NCBI RefSeq assembly: GCF_003990335.1
Contig: NZ_CP034683.1
Coordinates: 2,184,501-2,248,500, forward strand
Origin: Rheinheimera mangrovi
Lineage (GTDB): Bacteria > Pseudomonadota > Gammaproteobacteria > Enterobacterales > Alteromonadaceae
Direction: 5' to 3'
Length of the DNA: 64,000 nucleotides
Shown here: one piece after another, positions 18,452-27,487 of the stretch
How the letters are laid out: every line of letters starts with the position of its first letter
How positions within the stretch are numbered: position 1 is the stretch's first letter
Translations under genes and position numbers: made by a program
The notes under the pieces: generated by a model
The model's input: only the letters and a program-made list of their open reading frames with translations
Database searches by the model: none
What the model was told of the DNA's origin: nothing

Positions 18452-20629
18452 ATGTCCGTAACTCAGTTAGCCTCTGCCAGTTGTTCGTCTCCATTCTCTA
18501 TATTGTCCTGGCAACAAGGAACAACCAAAGGTTTAATGATCCGCGCTTATTTGCCAGATGCGGCCAAAGTTGAAGTATTTGATTTTGCGACCCGCAAATC
18601 TTTGGGTCAGATGGCGGCAAAGCCTGTTTTACATGGTTTATTTGAACTTGAATTACCTAAAAAACGTAAAGCCAGTCCTTATTATTTTCAGATAGAAACC
18701 CCTCATCATCATGGTTATGAGCTGGTTGACCCTTTTCAGTTTCAAGACGAAGCCTATTACGCTGTGCACTTTGTCAACAGCAAACCAGAGAATCTTTATA
18801 AACAGCTAGGTGCGCAGCTTATAGAGCTGAACCTTGGTAAAAAGAAACTTAACGCAACCCGCTTCGCTGTTTTTGCTCCTAATGCATCCAGTGTCAGTCT
18901 GATAGGCGATATGAATCAGTGGGATGGCCGCCGTCATCCGATGCAACGCACTGAATGCGGTCATTGGGTGTTGGTGATGCCAGAGGTTGGCGCAGGTGTG
19001 CGTTATAAATTTGAAATCAAAGACGCTTTTGGTAATTTATTACCTCATAAAGCAGATCCTTTGGCCTTTGCCGCTGAACAATATCCTTCTCATGCTTCGT
19101 TGGTTTTCGATCACTCTCAGTACCAGTGGCAGGATAAAACATGGCAAGAGCGGCATTTTGATCCTTATCATGAAGCCATGAGCATTTATGAACTGCATCC
19201 TGGCTCCTGGAAGCACAATCAGCATGGTGAGCCACTCACCTATACTGAGCTTGCGCTTGAGCTTATTCCTTATGTGTTGGATATGGGCTACACCCATATC
19301 GAATTACTGCCTGTGATGGAACATCCATATTCTGGTTCATGGGGTTATCAGCCGTTGGGGTTGTTTGCCGCAACTTCACGTTTTGGTACTCCGGATCAGT
19401 TCAAAGCTTTTGTCGATGCGTGCCACCAGGCCGGAATCGGCGTGATTTTAGATTGGGTTCCAGCTCACTTCCCGGAAGATGCGCATGGTCTGGCCCGTTT
19501 TGATGGTAGTCATTTATATGAATACGAAGATCCACGCCGTGGTTGGCACCCGGACTGGAATTCCTGCATTTATGATTACGGCAAAGATCCGGTAAGGCAG
19601 TTTTTAGTCGCCAGTGCTTTGTTCTGGCTGGATTACTTTCATATTGACGCGCTAAGGGTTGATGCGGTGGCGTCGATGTTGTATCTGGATTATTCGCGTC
19701 GTGATGGAGAATGGGTGCCTAATATCGACGGTGGTAATCATAACTATGAAGCCATTAGTTTATTACGTTGGCTGAATACTGAAGTGTATCGCCAGTATCC
19801 AAAAGCCATGATGATAGCGGAAGAGTCAACATCATTTAACGGCGTGACCCGACCTGTGGATTTAGGCGGGTTAGGCTTTGGCTTTAAATGGAACATGGGC
19901 TGGATGAACGACACGCTACGTTACATCAAAAAAGACCCAGCCTATCGTAAGTTCCACCATAACGATTTAACTTTCTCTATGGTGTACGCCTTTAATGAGA
20001 ACTTCATTTTGCCTTTGTCACACGACGAAGTGGTGCATGGCAAAGGCAGTATCATCAATAAGATGCCTGGGGATGAATGGCAACAAGCCGCTAATTTAAG
20101 GGCTTATTACGCCTTTATGTTTGCGCACCCAGGGAAGAAGTTAAACTTTATGGGCAATGAGTTCGGGCAGGGCACCGAATGGGATCACAACCAGCAATTG
20201 CCGTGGTTTTTATTATCTTTCGAAAAGCATAAAGGCATACAGCAATTATTCCGTGATTTAAACCTGACGTACAAAGCCTGTGCGCCTCTGCATCAACTGG
20301 ATCACGAACCAGCGGGATTCCGCTGGATTAATTATCAGGATGCTGAACACAGCACTTTAAGTTTCTACCGTTTAGATCAACAAGGCCAGGCTGTGTATGT
20401 GGTCAGTAACTTTACGCCAATACCACGCAGCGCTTTCCGTTTATCTGTGGCAGAGCAAGGCGAATACGAAGTGATCCTCAACACAGACAGCGAATATTAC
20501 TGGGGCAGCAATTATCCGGTGGGTGATTATTTGCCAGCCTTTCCAGCCGCAGCATTTGGCTTAGACTATATGGTGCAATTGGATTTACCTCCTTTGTCGA
20601 CCCTTTATGTGAGACGTAAATTATCGTGA
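18452..20629 (+). CDS. glgB: 1,4-alpha-glucan branching enzyme
   Basis: The 725-residue protein has an N-terminal CBM48 pair (second: TRFAVFAPNASSVSLIGDMN) and a GH13 barrel with YELHPGSW, DWVPAHFP, ALRVDAVASMLYLDY (nucleophile Asp), IAEESTSF (acid/base Glu) and LSHDEVVHGKGS. It forms alpha-1,6 branches in glycogen. AAAGGA precedes the start. Its stop overlaps the GTG start of glgX by four bases. glgC, glgA and glgP are not in the window, so the biosynthetic genes must lie elsewhere. Confidence 0.97.
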   Translation: MSVTQLASASCSSPFSILSWQQGTTKGLMIRAYLPDAAKVEVFDFATRKSLGQMAAKPVLHGLFELELPKKRKASPYYFQIETPHHHGYELVDPFQFQDEAYYAVHFVNSKPENLYKQLGAQLIELNLGKKKLNATRFAVFAPNASSVSLIGDMNQWDGRRHPMQRTECGHWVLVMPEVGAGVRYKFEIKDAFGNLLPHKADPLAFAAEQYPSHASLVFDHSQYQWQDKTWQERHFDPYHEAMSIYELHPGSWKHNQHGEPLTYTELALELIPYVLDMGYTHIELLPVMEHPYSGSWGYQPLGLFAATSRFGTPDQFKAFVDACHQAGIGVILDWVPAHFPEDAHGLARFDGSHLYEYEDPRRGWHPDWNSCIYDYGKDPVRQFLVASALFWLDYFHIDALRVDAVASMLYLDYSRRDGEWVPNIDGGNHNYEAISLLRWLNTEVYRQYPKAMMIAEESTSFNGVTRPVDLGGLGFGFKWNMGWMNDTLRYIKKDPAYRKFHHNDLTFSMVYAFNENFILPLSHDEVVHGKGSIINKMPGDEWQQAANLRAYYAFMFAHPGKKLNFMGNEFGQGTEWDHNQQLPWFLLSFEKHKGIQQLFRDLNLTYKACAPLHQLDHEPAGFRWINYQDAEHSTLSFYRLDQQGQAVYVVSNFTPIPRSAFRLSVAEQGEYEVILNTDSEYYWGSNYPVGDYLPAFPAAAFGLDYMVQLDLPPLSTLYVRRKLS

Positions 20630-22677
20630 ATACTAAACCAGAGCCAACTCCTGAATGGATAAGTAGTACAGGCACTGCTTATCCACCAGGTCCCACTCAG
20701 ACAGGCCCACATAGCTGGAACTTTTCTGTGTATGCGCCTGATGCGTCTTCACTCTGGTTATGTTTATTTTGTCCTGATACCGAAGAGCCGCTGGCTGAGG
20801 TTGAGTTTTTTGCCCGTACCGGAGAAGTTTGGCATATACAGCTGGAAGGTATTGAACCTGGCACTTTATACGGCCTGCGGGCCGAAGGTGTTTGTCAGGC
20901 GAGTTCAGGGTTGGTGTTTGATCGCAACAGATTATTGATAGACCCTTATGCCAAACAACTGAATCGCGCTTTAGTCTGGAACGAACGGCTTTATCAGGTG
21001 CACAGCCATTATATGGTGCCCAAAGCAGTGTTGGCATCGCAGGCTTTTGATTGGCAAGGCGCCAAAAAACCTGCGATACCTCGCGAGAAAACCATTATTT
21101 ATGAAGCCCATGTTAAGGGGCTGACCAAGTTGCATCCGGATGTACCGGACGCTCTTCGCGGTAAATATCAGGGCATGTGTCATCCGGCTGTTATTCAGCA
21201 TTTAAAAGACTTAGGCATTACCACAGTGCAGTTATTGCCTGTCGCCAGTTTTATGAGTGAGCCACGCTTAGAAAAGCTGAAACTGAGTAATTATTGGGGC
21301 TATAACCCGATCAATTTTTTCGCTCCTGATGCCCGTTATCAGGTCGAGGATGCAGTGACAGAGTTTAAAGAGCTGATCCGTACTTATCACCAGCATGGTC
21401 TGGAAGTGATTCTGGATGTGGTGTTTAACCACACGGCGGAGGCTGAGGACTATCGTTTAAGTTTCAGAGGTTTAGCTAACAGGCATTATTATCTGTTTGA
21501 AAATCACGCCGACATTACCGATTATCAGCAAAACTGTAATTACAGCGGCTGCGGTAATACGCTCAATGTGGCGCATCCAGTGACTCAACGTTTAGTGCTA
21601 GATGCATTGCGGTATTGGGCAACAGAGATGCAGGTCGATGGTTTCCGCTTTGATTTAGCTGTGACTTTAGCGCGTGAACATAAGCGTTTTGATGCCTATG
21701 CAACTTTTTTACAGGTAATAGCACAGGATCCGGTGTTAAGTCAGGTTAAATTGATAGCTGAACCCTGGGACTTAGGGCCTTTTGGTTACCAGTTGGGGCA
21801 GTTTCCGGCGCAATGGTCTGAACTGAATGATAAATGCCGCGATACCTTTCGCTCTTTCTGGCGGCAGGATGCAAGTCAGTTGCCTGAGTTCGCCACCCGC
21901 TTGTTGGGATCACGCGATATTTTCCAGAAACATCATAAACCTGCCTGCTGCAGCGTGAACTACATCAGTTATCACGACGGTTTTACCTTGCAGGACATGG
22001 TCTGTTATCAGGATAAACACAACTGGTTGAATGCAGAGCAAAACCGCGATGGCCATGGCCACAATTTAAGCCTGAATTATGGTGTGGAAGGGCCCAGCAG
22101 CGATGCTGACATTTTGCAAAAAAGATTCAGGCATAAACGTAACCTAGTGGCAACGCTAATGCTTAGTCAGGGCATAGTGCATTGGTTGGGGGGAGATGAG
22201 CTGAGTCACACCCAACAAGGCAATAACAATGCCTATTGCCAGGACAATGAAATCAGCTGGCTACACTGGCAGTTGGATTACCAGGCCACACAGTTTCTGG
22301 GGTTCGTCAAAAAGATGATTCATTTGCGTCAGCAGTTTACCTGTTTACAGCAGCTCTCTTTGCTGGACGATCAGTATCAACTGCATGGTGATAAACATCA
22401 GGTCAGTTGGTATTTAGCAGATGGCAGTGTAAAACAAGACGAACACTGGACAGATCCCTACAAAACAAACTGTGTTTTTGTCATTGAGCACTTAAAAGAT
22501 CATCAGGCCATGCTGGTGATTATCAACGCTAGTGATCATCCGCTTCAGGTCGAGTTACCGAAAAAAAGCTGGCAGTTGCTTGTTGATACTCAGTTTGAGA
22601 CTGGTGAGCCGCTGGAAAAATCAGCAATAAGGACTCGATATTTGCAGAGTGAACGATCTTTATCCATTTGGAGATGA
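20626..22677 (+). CDS. glgX: Glycogen debranching enzyme GlgX
   Basis: The 683-residue protein is a GH13_11 isoamylase-type enzyme: N-terminal CBM48 (WNFSVYAPDASSLWLCLF), YEAHVKGLT, DVVFNHTAE, DGFRFDLAVTLA (nucleophile Asp), LIAEPWDLGPFGYQLG (acid/base Glu) and ISYHDGFTL. It removes short alpha-1,6 branches left by glycogen phosphorylase. The start is the GTG in GTGA overlapping the glgB stop; no ATG lies nearby in frame. Coupled translation with glgB is expected. Confidence 0.94.
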   Translation: MNTKPEPTPEWISSTGTAYPPGPTQTGPHSWNFSVYAPDASSLWLCLFCPDTEEPLAEVEFFARTGEVWHIQLEGIEPGTLYGLRAEGVCQASSGLVFDRNRLLIDPYAKQLNRALVWNERLYQVHSHYMVPKAVLASQAFDWQGAKKPAIPREKTIIYEAHVKGLTKLHPDVPDALRGKYQGMCHPAVIQHLKDLGITTVQLLPVASFMSEPRLEKLKLSNYWGYNPINFFAPDARYQVEDAVTEFKELIRTYHQHGLEVILDVVFNHTAEAEDYRLSFRGLANRHYYLFENHADITDYQQNCNYSGCGNTLNVAHPVTQRLVLDALRYWATEMQVDGFRFDLAVTLAREHKRFDAYATFLQVIAQDPVLSQVKLIAEPWDLGPFGYQLGQFPAQWSELNDKCRDTFRSFWRQDASQLPEFATRLLGSRDIFQKHHKPACCSVNYISYHDGFTLQDMVCYQDKHNWLNAEQNRDGHGHNLSLNYGVEGPSSDADILQKRFRHKRNLVATLMLSQGIVHWLGGDELSHTQQGNNNAYCQDNEISWLHWQLDYQATQFLGFVKKMIHLRQQFTCLQQLSLLDDQYQLHGDKHQVSWYLADGSVKQDEHWTDPYKTNCVFVIEHLKDHQAMLVIINASDHPLQVELPKKSWQLLVDTQFETGEPLEKSAIRTRYLQSERSLSIWR

Positions 22678-22766
22678 GTTTTTTCAGTTGAGCTTTTTCT
22701 TTATCCGGAGTTTTCCAGTATAATCGCGGCCACTTTTGCAGTGCCGGATTTTAAAAGGAAAATCAA

Positions 22767-24296
22767 ATGTCTGAGACATCCGTATTATGTGATATAGGTT
22801 TTGTCGGCGCAGGTGTAATGGGGAAGAACCTCATTTTAAATCTGGCTGATCACGGTTATCGGGTTGCCGCTTTTGATTTAGACCATAAAAAACTGGAAGC
22901 TGTTATAGCGCAGGACAAAGCCGAGCGGGGCGACAAACCGGCCCGAGTGATCAGCTGCAGCTCTTACACAGAACTTCTGTCGCGTTTATCTTCCCCTCAT
23001 TTAGTTATTTTATCTGTGCCAGCCGGCAAACCTGTCGATGATGTCTGCTTAAAGCTGATTGATGCAGGTATTCAGGCCGACGACATTATTGTCGACACAG
23101 GCAATAGCCTGTGGACTGACACAGTACGCCGTGAAAAACATTACGAAGGGAAATTTATTTTCTTCAGTACTGCCGTATCCGGTGGTGAAGTGGGGGCCCG
23201 TTTTGGTCCTTCTTTAATGCCAAGTGGTGATCCTTATGCCTGGACCCGTATTGAGCCTATTTGGCGTGCCATTGCTGCCAAAGTGGATCCGGCAACAGGC
23301 CGTCCGCTGGAGAGACACGAGCCTGGTAATCCAGTGACTGAAGGCGAGTCCTGCGCCACTTACATTGGGCCTGGTGGTTCAGGCCATTATGTAAAAATGG
23401 TGCACAACGGCATTGAATATGCGGATATGCAACTGATTTGCGAAGTCTATCAGGTGATGCGCGATGCTTTAGGTATGAGCGCAGAGCAAATATCTAAGGT
23501 GTTTAAAGAGTGGAATCAGGGCATATTAAATAGCTACCTGATGGAAATCAGCGCTGAAGTTCTGGCCACTAAAGATTCAGAAACAGGTCTACCTTTGGTG
23601 GATGTGATACTGGATAAAGCAGGACAAAAAGGCACAGGTCTGTGGACAGCTGTCAGTAGTCTGGAATTGGGTTGTCCAGCGCCAACTATCAGTGAAGCTG
23701 TATTCGCCCGCTCTATGTCGACCTTAAAAGATCAACGGGTGTTAGCCTCGACTTTATTGTCGGGCCCAGTGCGTGAGCATTGCACCAATCAAACCCCTGA
23801 GCAAATGATTAAGCAGCTACACGACGCACTCTACTGCGCCAAGATCTGCGTTTATGCGCAAGGCTTTGATTTAATGAAAACTGCAGCAGCAGAGCATGGC
23901 TGGCAGCTGAACTTTGCTGAGATTGCAAAAATTTGGCGTGCAGGTTGTATTATCCGTGCAGTGTTTTTACAGTCTATTACCGAAGCTTATGAGCGTAACG
24001 ATGATTTACAGAACTTATTATTGGACCCGTTTTTCTCCAAACAAATTTCTGTCAATCAGATGAATTGGCGCCGCGCTGTGGCAGAAGCTGCCATGACAGG
24101 TATTCCGGTATCTGCTTTAAGCTCAGCGTTAAGTTATTACGATTCATACCGCACTGCGGTGTTGCCTGCGAATTTACTGCAAGGACAACGGGATTATTTT
24201 GGCGCTCATACCTTTGAGCGCACTGATAAAGCCAAAGGTAAAACTTTTCACGTCGACTGGAGTCATAACGACAGGCCGATGCAAAAAATTAAGTAA
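22767..24296 (+). CDS. gnd: 6-phosphogluconate dehydrogenase, decarboxylating
   Basis: The 509-residue protein has the Rossmann start IGFVGAGVMGKNLILNLADHG, then STAVSGGEVGARFGPSLMPSG, GPGGSGHYVKMVHNGIEYADMQLI (catalytic Lys and Asn) and the C-terminal dimer domain. It is about 40 residues longer than E. coli Gnd. It oxidises 6-phosphogluconate to ribulose 5-phosphate and CO2 in the pentose phosphate pathway. AAAGGAAA precedes the ATG, and a consensus -10 TATAAT lies at 22719-22724 without a good -35. A terminator follows. Confidence 0.95.
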   Translation: MSETSVLCDIGFVGAGVMGKNLILNLADHGYRVAAFDLDHKKLEAVIAQDKAERGDKPARVISCSSYTELLSRLSSPHLVILSVPAGKPVDDVCLKLIDAGIQADDIIVDTGNSLWTDTVRREKHYEGKFIFFSTAVSGGEVGARFGPSLMPSGDPYAWTRIEPIWRAIAAKVDPATGRPLERHEPGNPVTEGESCATYIGPGGSGHYVKMVHNGIEYADMQLICEVYQVMRDALGMSAEQISKVFKEWNQGILNSYLMEISAEVLATKDSETGLPLVDVILDKAGQKGTGLWTAVSSLELGCPAPTISEAVFARSMSTLKDQRVLASTLLSGPVREHCTNQTPEQMIKQLHDALYCAKICVYAQGFDLMKTAAAEHGWQLNFAEIAKIWRAGCIIRAVFLQSITEAYERNDDLQNLLLDPFFSKQISVNQMNWRRAVAEAAMTGIPVSALSSALSYYDSYRTAVLPANLLQGQRDYFGAHTFERTDKAKGKTFHVDWSHNDRPMQKIK

Positions 24297-24298
24297 AT

Positions 24299-24322
24299 AA
24301 AAAGCTCCGCAAGGGGCTTTTT
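24299..24322 (+). terminator. Terminator after gnd
   Basis: AAAAAGCTCC / GGGGCTTTTT with a GCAA tetraloop and one G-U pair, overlapping the region just after the gnd stop. Confidence 0.85.
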
Positions 24323-24411
24323 ACGTATTAGAAGTACTGTTGTTAAAAGTTGCTGTTTTACAGTAGAGAACCTGAGTGCTGTTCAGCATGTACTTTGACT
24401 TGGAGCGGTGA

Positions 24412-24810
24412 ATGAAAAAATCTGAACAAGAGTGGCGTCAGCAGCTCAACGATGAACAATACAGAGTGACACGGCAAAAGGGCACTGAGTATCCTTTTAG
24501 TGGAACCTTGCTACATAATAAAGACACAGGTAGTTACCACTGCGTTTGTTGTCAGCAGCCGTTATTTGATTCAGTAGATAAATTTGATTCGGGTTGTGGC
24601 TGGCCGTCGTTCAGCAAGGCTATTAAAGGTCAGGTGAAGTACGAAAAAGATACTTCCCATGGTATGACCAGAATAGAAATTTTATGCCAACACTGCGACG
24701 CGCACTTAGGTCATGTGTTTGACGATGGCCCGGCACCGACCGGGCAACGTTATTGTGTCAATTCAGTGTCGTTGTTATTTAATCCTGACGTTAAAATTTC
24801 GGCGGAGTAA
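24412..24810 (+). CDS. msrB: Peptide-methionine (R)-S-oxide reductase MsrB
   Basis: The 132-residue protein has the zinc site CVCC and [25 protein letters not shown], and the catalytic Cys in RYCVNSVSL. It reduces methionine-R-sulfoxide in proteins using thioredoxin. The 3' end overlaps the convergent DUF2989 gene by 20 bases. Confidence 0.95.
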   Translation: MKKSEQEWRQQLNDEQYRVTRQKGTEYPFSGTLLHNKDTGSYHCVCCQQPLFDSVDKFDSGCGWPSFSKAIKGQVKYEKDTSHGMTRIEILCQHCDAHLGHVFDDGPAPTGQRYCVNSVSLLFNPDVKISAE

Positions 24811-25600
24811 ACTGACCCAGTTGCAGCTGAGCCAAGGTATGTTCAGCTGCTTCTTTTATTTTTTTATGGTCAAGCTTTGCCTGTTCCAAATATATTTTTA
24901 ATTCTTGTAATTCCACATTAAAAGCCCCACTTTTTTGTGCAAGTACTGCCCAGTGATAGGAACTTGCGTAGTCTTTTTTCTTGTAAAATATGCTGGTTAG
25001 TGACGCATAAATTTCAGGATCGATCTTAGGATTTGGTGGATAAAGTTCTAAAGCATGATGCAGTAGCTGAATGCTTTTTTCAGTATCTCTTTTGCTGTAG
25101 TAACTGACAAGCGCCATTTGCAGTTCAGGCGTTTCCAGTTGCTTATTTTGTTCTGCCTGTAAAAAACGTTGCAGATGACTGTCACTTTTATTTCGTGACC
25201 AGTGGTAAAACAGCAAATGTGGATCGTCTGAGCTGACAGTTTCGTCACTTAAGCGCCTGATTTCTTTCAGACTGGTCATGTAGCCAATCATACGGGTGGT
25301 GGTTTTTTCTTTCAGCTTGATATGTTCGATACCAGCAGCAAGCTCAATACATTTGGAATATTTTTCAAAATTGACCAGTAACTGATATTTGTTTTTGTCT
25401 GAGGGTAATCGTTTTTCTTCAAAGCGTTGCATAATCAAATCACGACGCTGCAAATTGCAATGGGAGTCGCTATTTAAGTCACTACACAGACCTGGTTCTT
25501 GCTCACAAACAGTGCGTAACGTCAGTTCACCCTCAGAGCAGGCACTCAACATCACCAGGCTCATGCTTAACACCAAATATTTCATAAGTTTCTCATTCAT
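24791..25600 (-). CDS. DUF2989-like lipoprotein with TPR-type helices
   Basis: The protein of about 269 residues has a lipoprotein signal ([13 protein letters not shown]) followed by [19 protein letters not shown], the cysteine-rich opening typical of DUF2989 proteins of Alteromonadales. The C-terminal half ([37 protein letters not shown]) reads as TPR or Sel1-like helix pairs. Start choice is uncertain: ATGs at 25618, 25600 and 25585 are in frame, and 25600 has a GGAAG-like sequence. It is divergent from gapB and convergent with msrB. Role unknown; envelope location is inferred. Confidence 0.7.
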   Translation of the reverse strand: MNEKLMKYLVLSMSLVMLSACSEGELTLRTVCEQEPGLCSDLNSDSHCNLQRRDLIMQRFEEKRLPSDKNKYQLLVNFEKYSKCIELAAGIEHIKLKEKTTTRMIGYMTSLKEIRRLSDETVSSDDPHLLFYHWSRNKSDSHLQRFLQAEQNKQLETPELQMALVSYYSKRDTEKSIQLLHHALELYPPNPKIDPEIYASLTSIFYKKKDYASSYHWAVLAQKSGAFNVELQELKIYLEQAKLDHKKIKEAAEHTLAQLQLGQFTPPKF

Positions 25601-25644
25601 CTTTTCTGCTTCCAGCATAACGAAGAATTCAGAAAAAATCTTTT

Positions 25645-25680
25645 TGTAATTCTTGTCGTAGTATTACATGTTCAATTACA
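25645..25680. promoter_or_regulatory. Cluster of HexR-type half-sites upstream of gapB
   Basis: TGTAAT at 25645-25650 and ATTACA at 25663-25668 and 25675-25680 repeat the half-site of the gapA palindrome, but with spacings that do not form the canonical 15-bp operator. Regulation of gapB by HexR is a suggestion only. Confidence 0.3.
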
Positions 25681-25750
25681 ATGCGCCTGCCTCAATGTGG
25701 CGATGACCACAGGCACACCTCTGAACCTACAAGACGTAAAAGGCGAAACC

Positions 25751-27202
25751 ATGACTCTATCACACGAAGAACAGTATCAACGCAGCTGGCAGGAACGTCA
25801 GGAATACGCTGAGAACATGCAACCAATCATAGGTCGCTTGTATCGTAATAAAGGCATTGAAGTTGTGGTTTATGGCCGTCCTCTGGTAAATGCAACCACC
25901 ATTGACATCATTAAGGCTCATAAAACAGTCGAACGCTTTGAACATCAGAAATTACGTTTAAGAGAGAGTTTTCCGCTTTTGGAAGCGATTTCTAAAATGG
26001 ATTTGGCGCCAGGCCGCGTCGATATTGGTAAATTGGCTTTTGCTTATCTGTACAAAAATGCAGGCGAAGGCCAAAGCTTACAGCAGTATTTAGATAATCA
26101 GCTGTCTGAAATATTACATCGTGACGATCAAATTAAACCAGTCGATGTAGTACTGTATGGGTTTGGACGTATTGGGCGTCTATTAGCCCGCCTGATGCTG
26201 GAGCGTTCAGGCCCAAGCAGCAAATTACGCTTACGCGCCATCGTTGTGCGTGGTGGTCGTAAAGGTGATTTAGAGAAACGTGCCAGCTTGCTGCGTCGCG
26301 ACTCCATCCATGGCCCATTTAACGGCAGCATTACAGTGGATGAGGAAAACGTCGGTATTAAAGCCAACGGCACTTTTATCAAAGTCATTTATGCCGACTC
26401 ACCAGAACTGGTGGATTACACCCAATATGGCATTCACGATGCGCTGGTAGTGGATAACACCGGGATTTGGAAAGATGACAAAGAGTTATCTATTCACTTT
26501 AAATCCAAAGGCGCAGCTAAAGTACTTTTAACTGCCCCAGCCAAAGGTGAAGTGCACAACGTGGTGTATGGCGTGAATCACAGTATGATCCAGCCGGAAG
26601 ATCGCATTGTATCGGCAGCGAGCTGCACGACCAACGCAATTACACCTGTTTTAAAAGCGTTGAATGATGAATACGGTATAAAAAATGGCCACGTCGAGAC
26701 AGTGCATTCGTACACTAACGATCAGAACCTAATCGACAACTACCACAAAGCTGAGCGTCGTGGTCGTGCTGCTCCGTTGAATATGGTGATTACCTCCACT
26801 GGTGCAGCCAGTGCGGTAGCCAAAGCTTTGCCTGAACTCAAGGGCAAACTGACAGGAAATGCTATTCGTGTACCCACACCAAACGTGTCTATGGCAATTT
26901 TGTCGTTAAATCTGAACAAAGAAACCAACCGCGAAGAGCTGAACAGCTACCTGCAAAAAGTAGCACTGTTTTCCGAACTGCAGGATCAGATTGATTTCAC
27001 CAGTTCGACTGAAATTGTATCCAGTGATTTAGTAGGTTCACGTTACGCAGGAGTGGTCGATTCACAAGCCACTATTGTGCAGGATGACCGCTGCGTATTG
27101 TACGTATGGTACGACAACGAGTTTGGTTACAGCACTCAGGTTATTCGGGTGATGAACGAAATGGCAGGCGTTAAATACCCAACTTTGCCAGTAAATAAGT
27201 AG
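25751..27202 (+). CDS. Long-form glyceraldehyde-3-phosphate dehydrogenase (GapB-like)
   Basis: The 483-residue protein has a roughly 130-residue N-terminal extension (SWQERQEYAENMQPIIGRLYR onward) before a complete GAPDH core: VVLYGFGRIGRLLARLM, SAASCTTNAITP with the catalytic Cys, VHSYTNDQ, and WYDNEFGYSTQVIRVM. This long form occurs in Vibrio, Shewanella and Pseudomonas, where it is usually the gluconeogenic or second GAPDH. I start at 25751 (AAAAGGCG upstream) rather than at the ATG at 25697. The Glu-for-Trp-type differences from GapA suggest a distinct cofactor or regulatory role, which is unproven. Confidence 0.88.
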   Translation: MTLSHEEQYQRSWQERQEYAENMQPIIGRLYRNKGIEVVVYGRPLVNATTIDIIKAHKTVERFEHQKLRLRESFPLLEAISKMDLAPGRVDIGKLAFAYLYKNAGEGQSLQQYLDNQLSEILHRDDQIKPVDVVLYGFGRIGRLLARLMLERSGPSSKLRLRAIVVRGGRKGDLEKRASLLRRDSIHGPFNGSITVDEENVGIKANGTFIKVIYADSPELVDYTQYGIHDALVVDNTGIWKDDKELSIHFKSKGAAKVLLTAPAKGEVHNVVYGVNHSMIQPEDRIVSAASCTTNAITPVLKALNDEYGIKNGHVETVHSYTNDQNLIDNYHKAERRGRAAPLNMVITSTGAASAVAKALPELKGKLTGNAIRVPTPNVSMAILSLNLNKETNREELNSYLQKVALFSELQDQIDFTSSTEIVSSDLVGSRYAGVVDSQATIVQDDRCVLYVWYDNEFGYSTQVIRVMNEMAGVKYPTLPVNK

Positions 27203-27218
27203 AAATCGATCTCAGATC

Positions 27219-27245
27219 AGGCCGCCTCAGTGCGGCCTTTTTTTG
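27219..27245 (+). terminator. Terminator after gapB
   Basis: AGGCCGC / GCGGCCT stem with loop CTCAGT, followed by six to seven T residues, 17 bases after the stop. Confidence 0.88.
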
Positions 27246-27293
27246 TTATGTAAGGCGGCCAAATCTGCAGCTTCGGCTGAAGATCAAGCAGTG

Positions 27294-27418
27294 ATACCCA
27301 AAGTAATTGCAGTTGCAAGGAGGCGAACAGTAGGGGCACGGTTTATCCGCGCCCGTCCCGAAACAACTGATAGAGAGCGCGCAGTCCACAATGCTGCGGC
27401 TTCAAGTACGAAGGGGAT
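27294..27418. repeat. ERIC-like/MITE-like intergenic inverted-repeat element
   Basis: About 125 bases bounded by imperfect inverted ends: the left end reads ATACCCAAAGTAATTGCAG, and the right end on the other strand reads ATCCCCTTCGTACTTGAAG. The pattern ATnCCCnnnGTAnTTGnAG is shared by both. Size and ends resemble the short palindromic intergenic elements (ERIC/MITE class) of gammaproteobacteria. There is no coding capacity. It fills most of the gap between gapB and the carboxypeptidase gene. Confidence 0.6.
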
Positions 27419-27487
27419 AGTGTTATGATGCCGGTCCGTTAAGACTGCCCCAAGGCAGCATCTGTTACCTAACCAAGTGGATAAGTT

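Noticed and set aside
27243..27428. 61-codon ORF in the ERIC/MITE-like element
   Set aside because: It spans the gapB terminator tail and the inverted-repeat element; Arg/Ala-rich translation of noncoding DNA.
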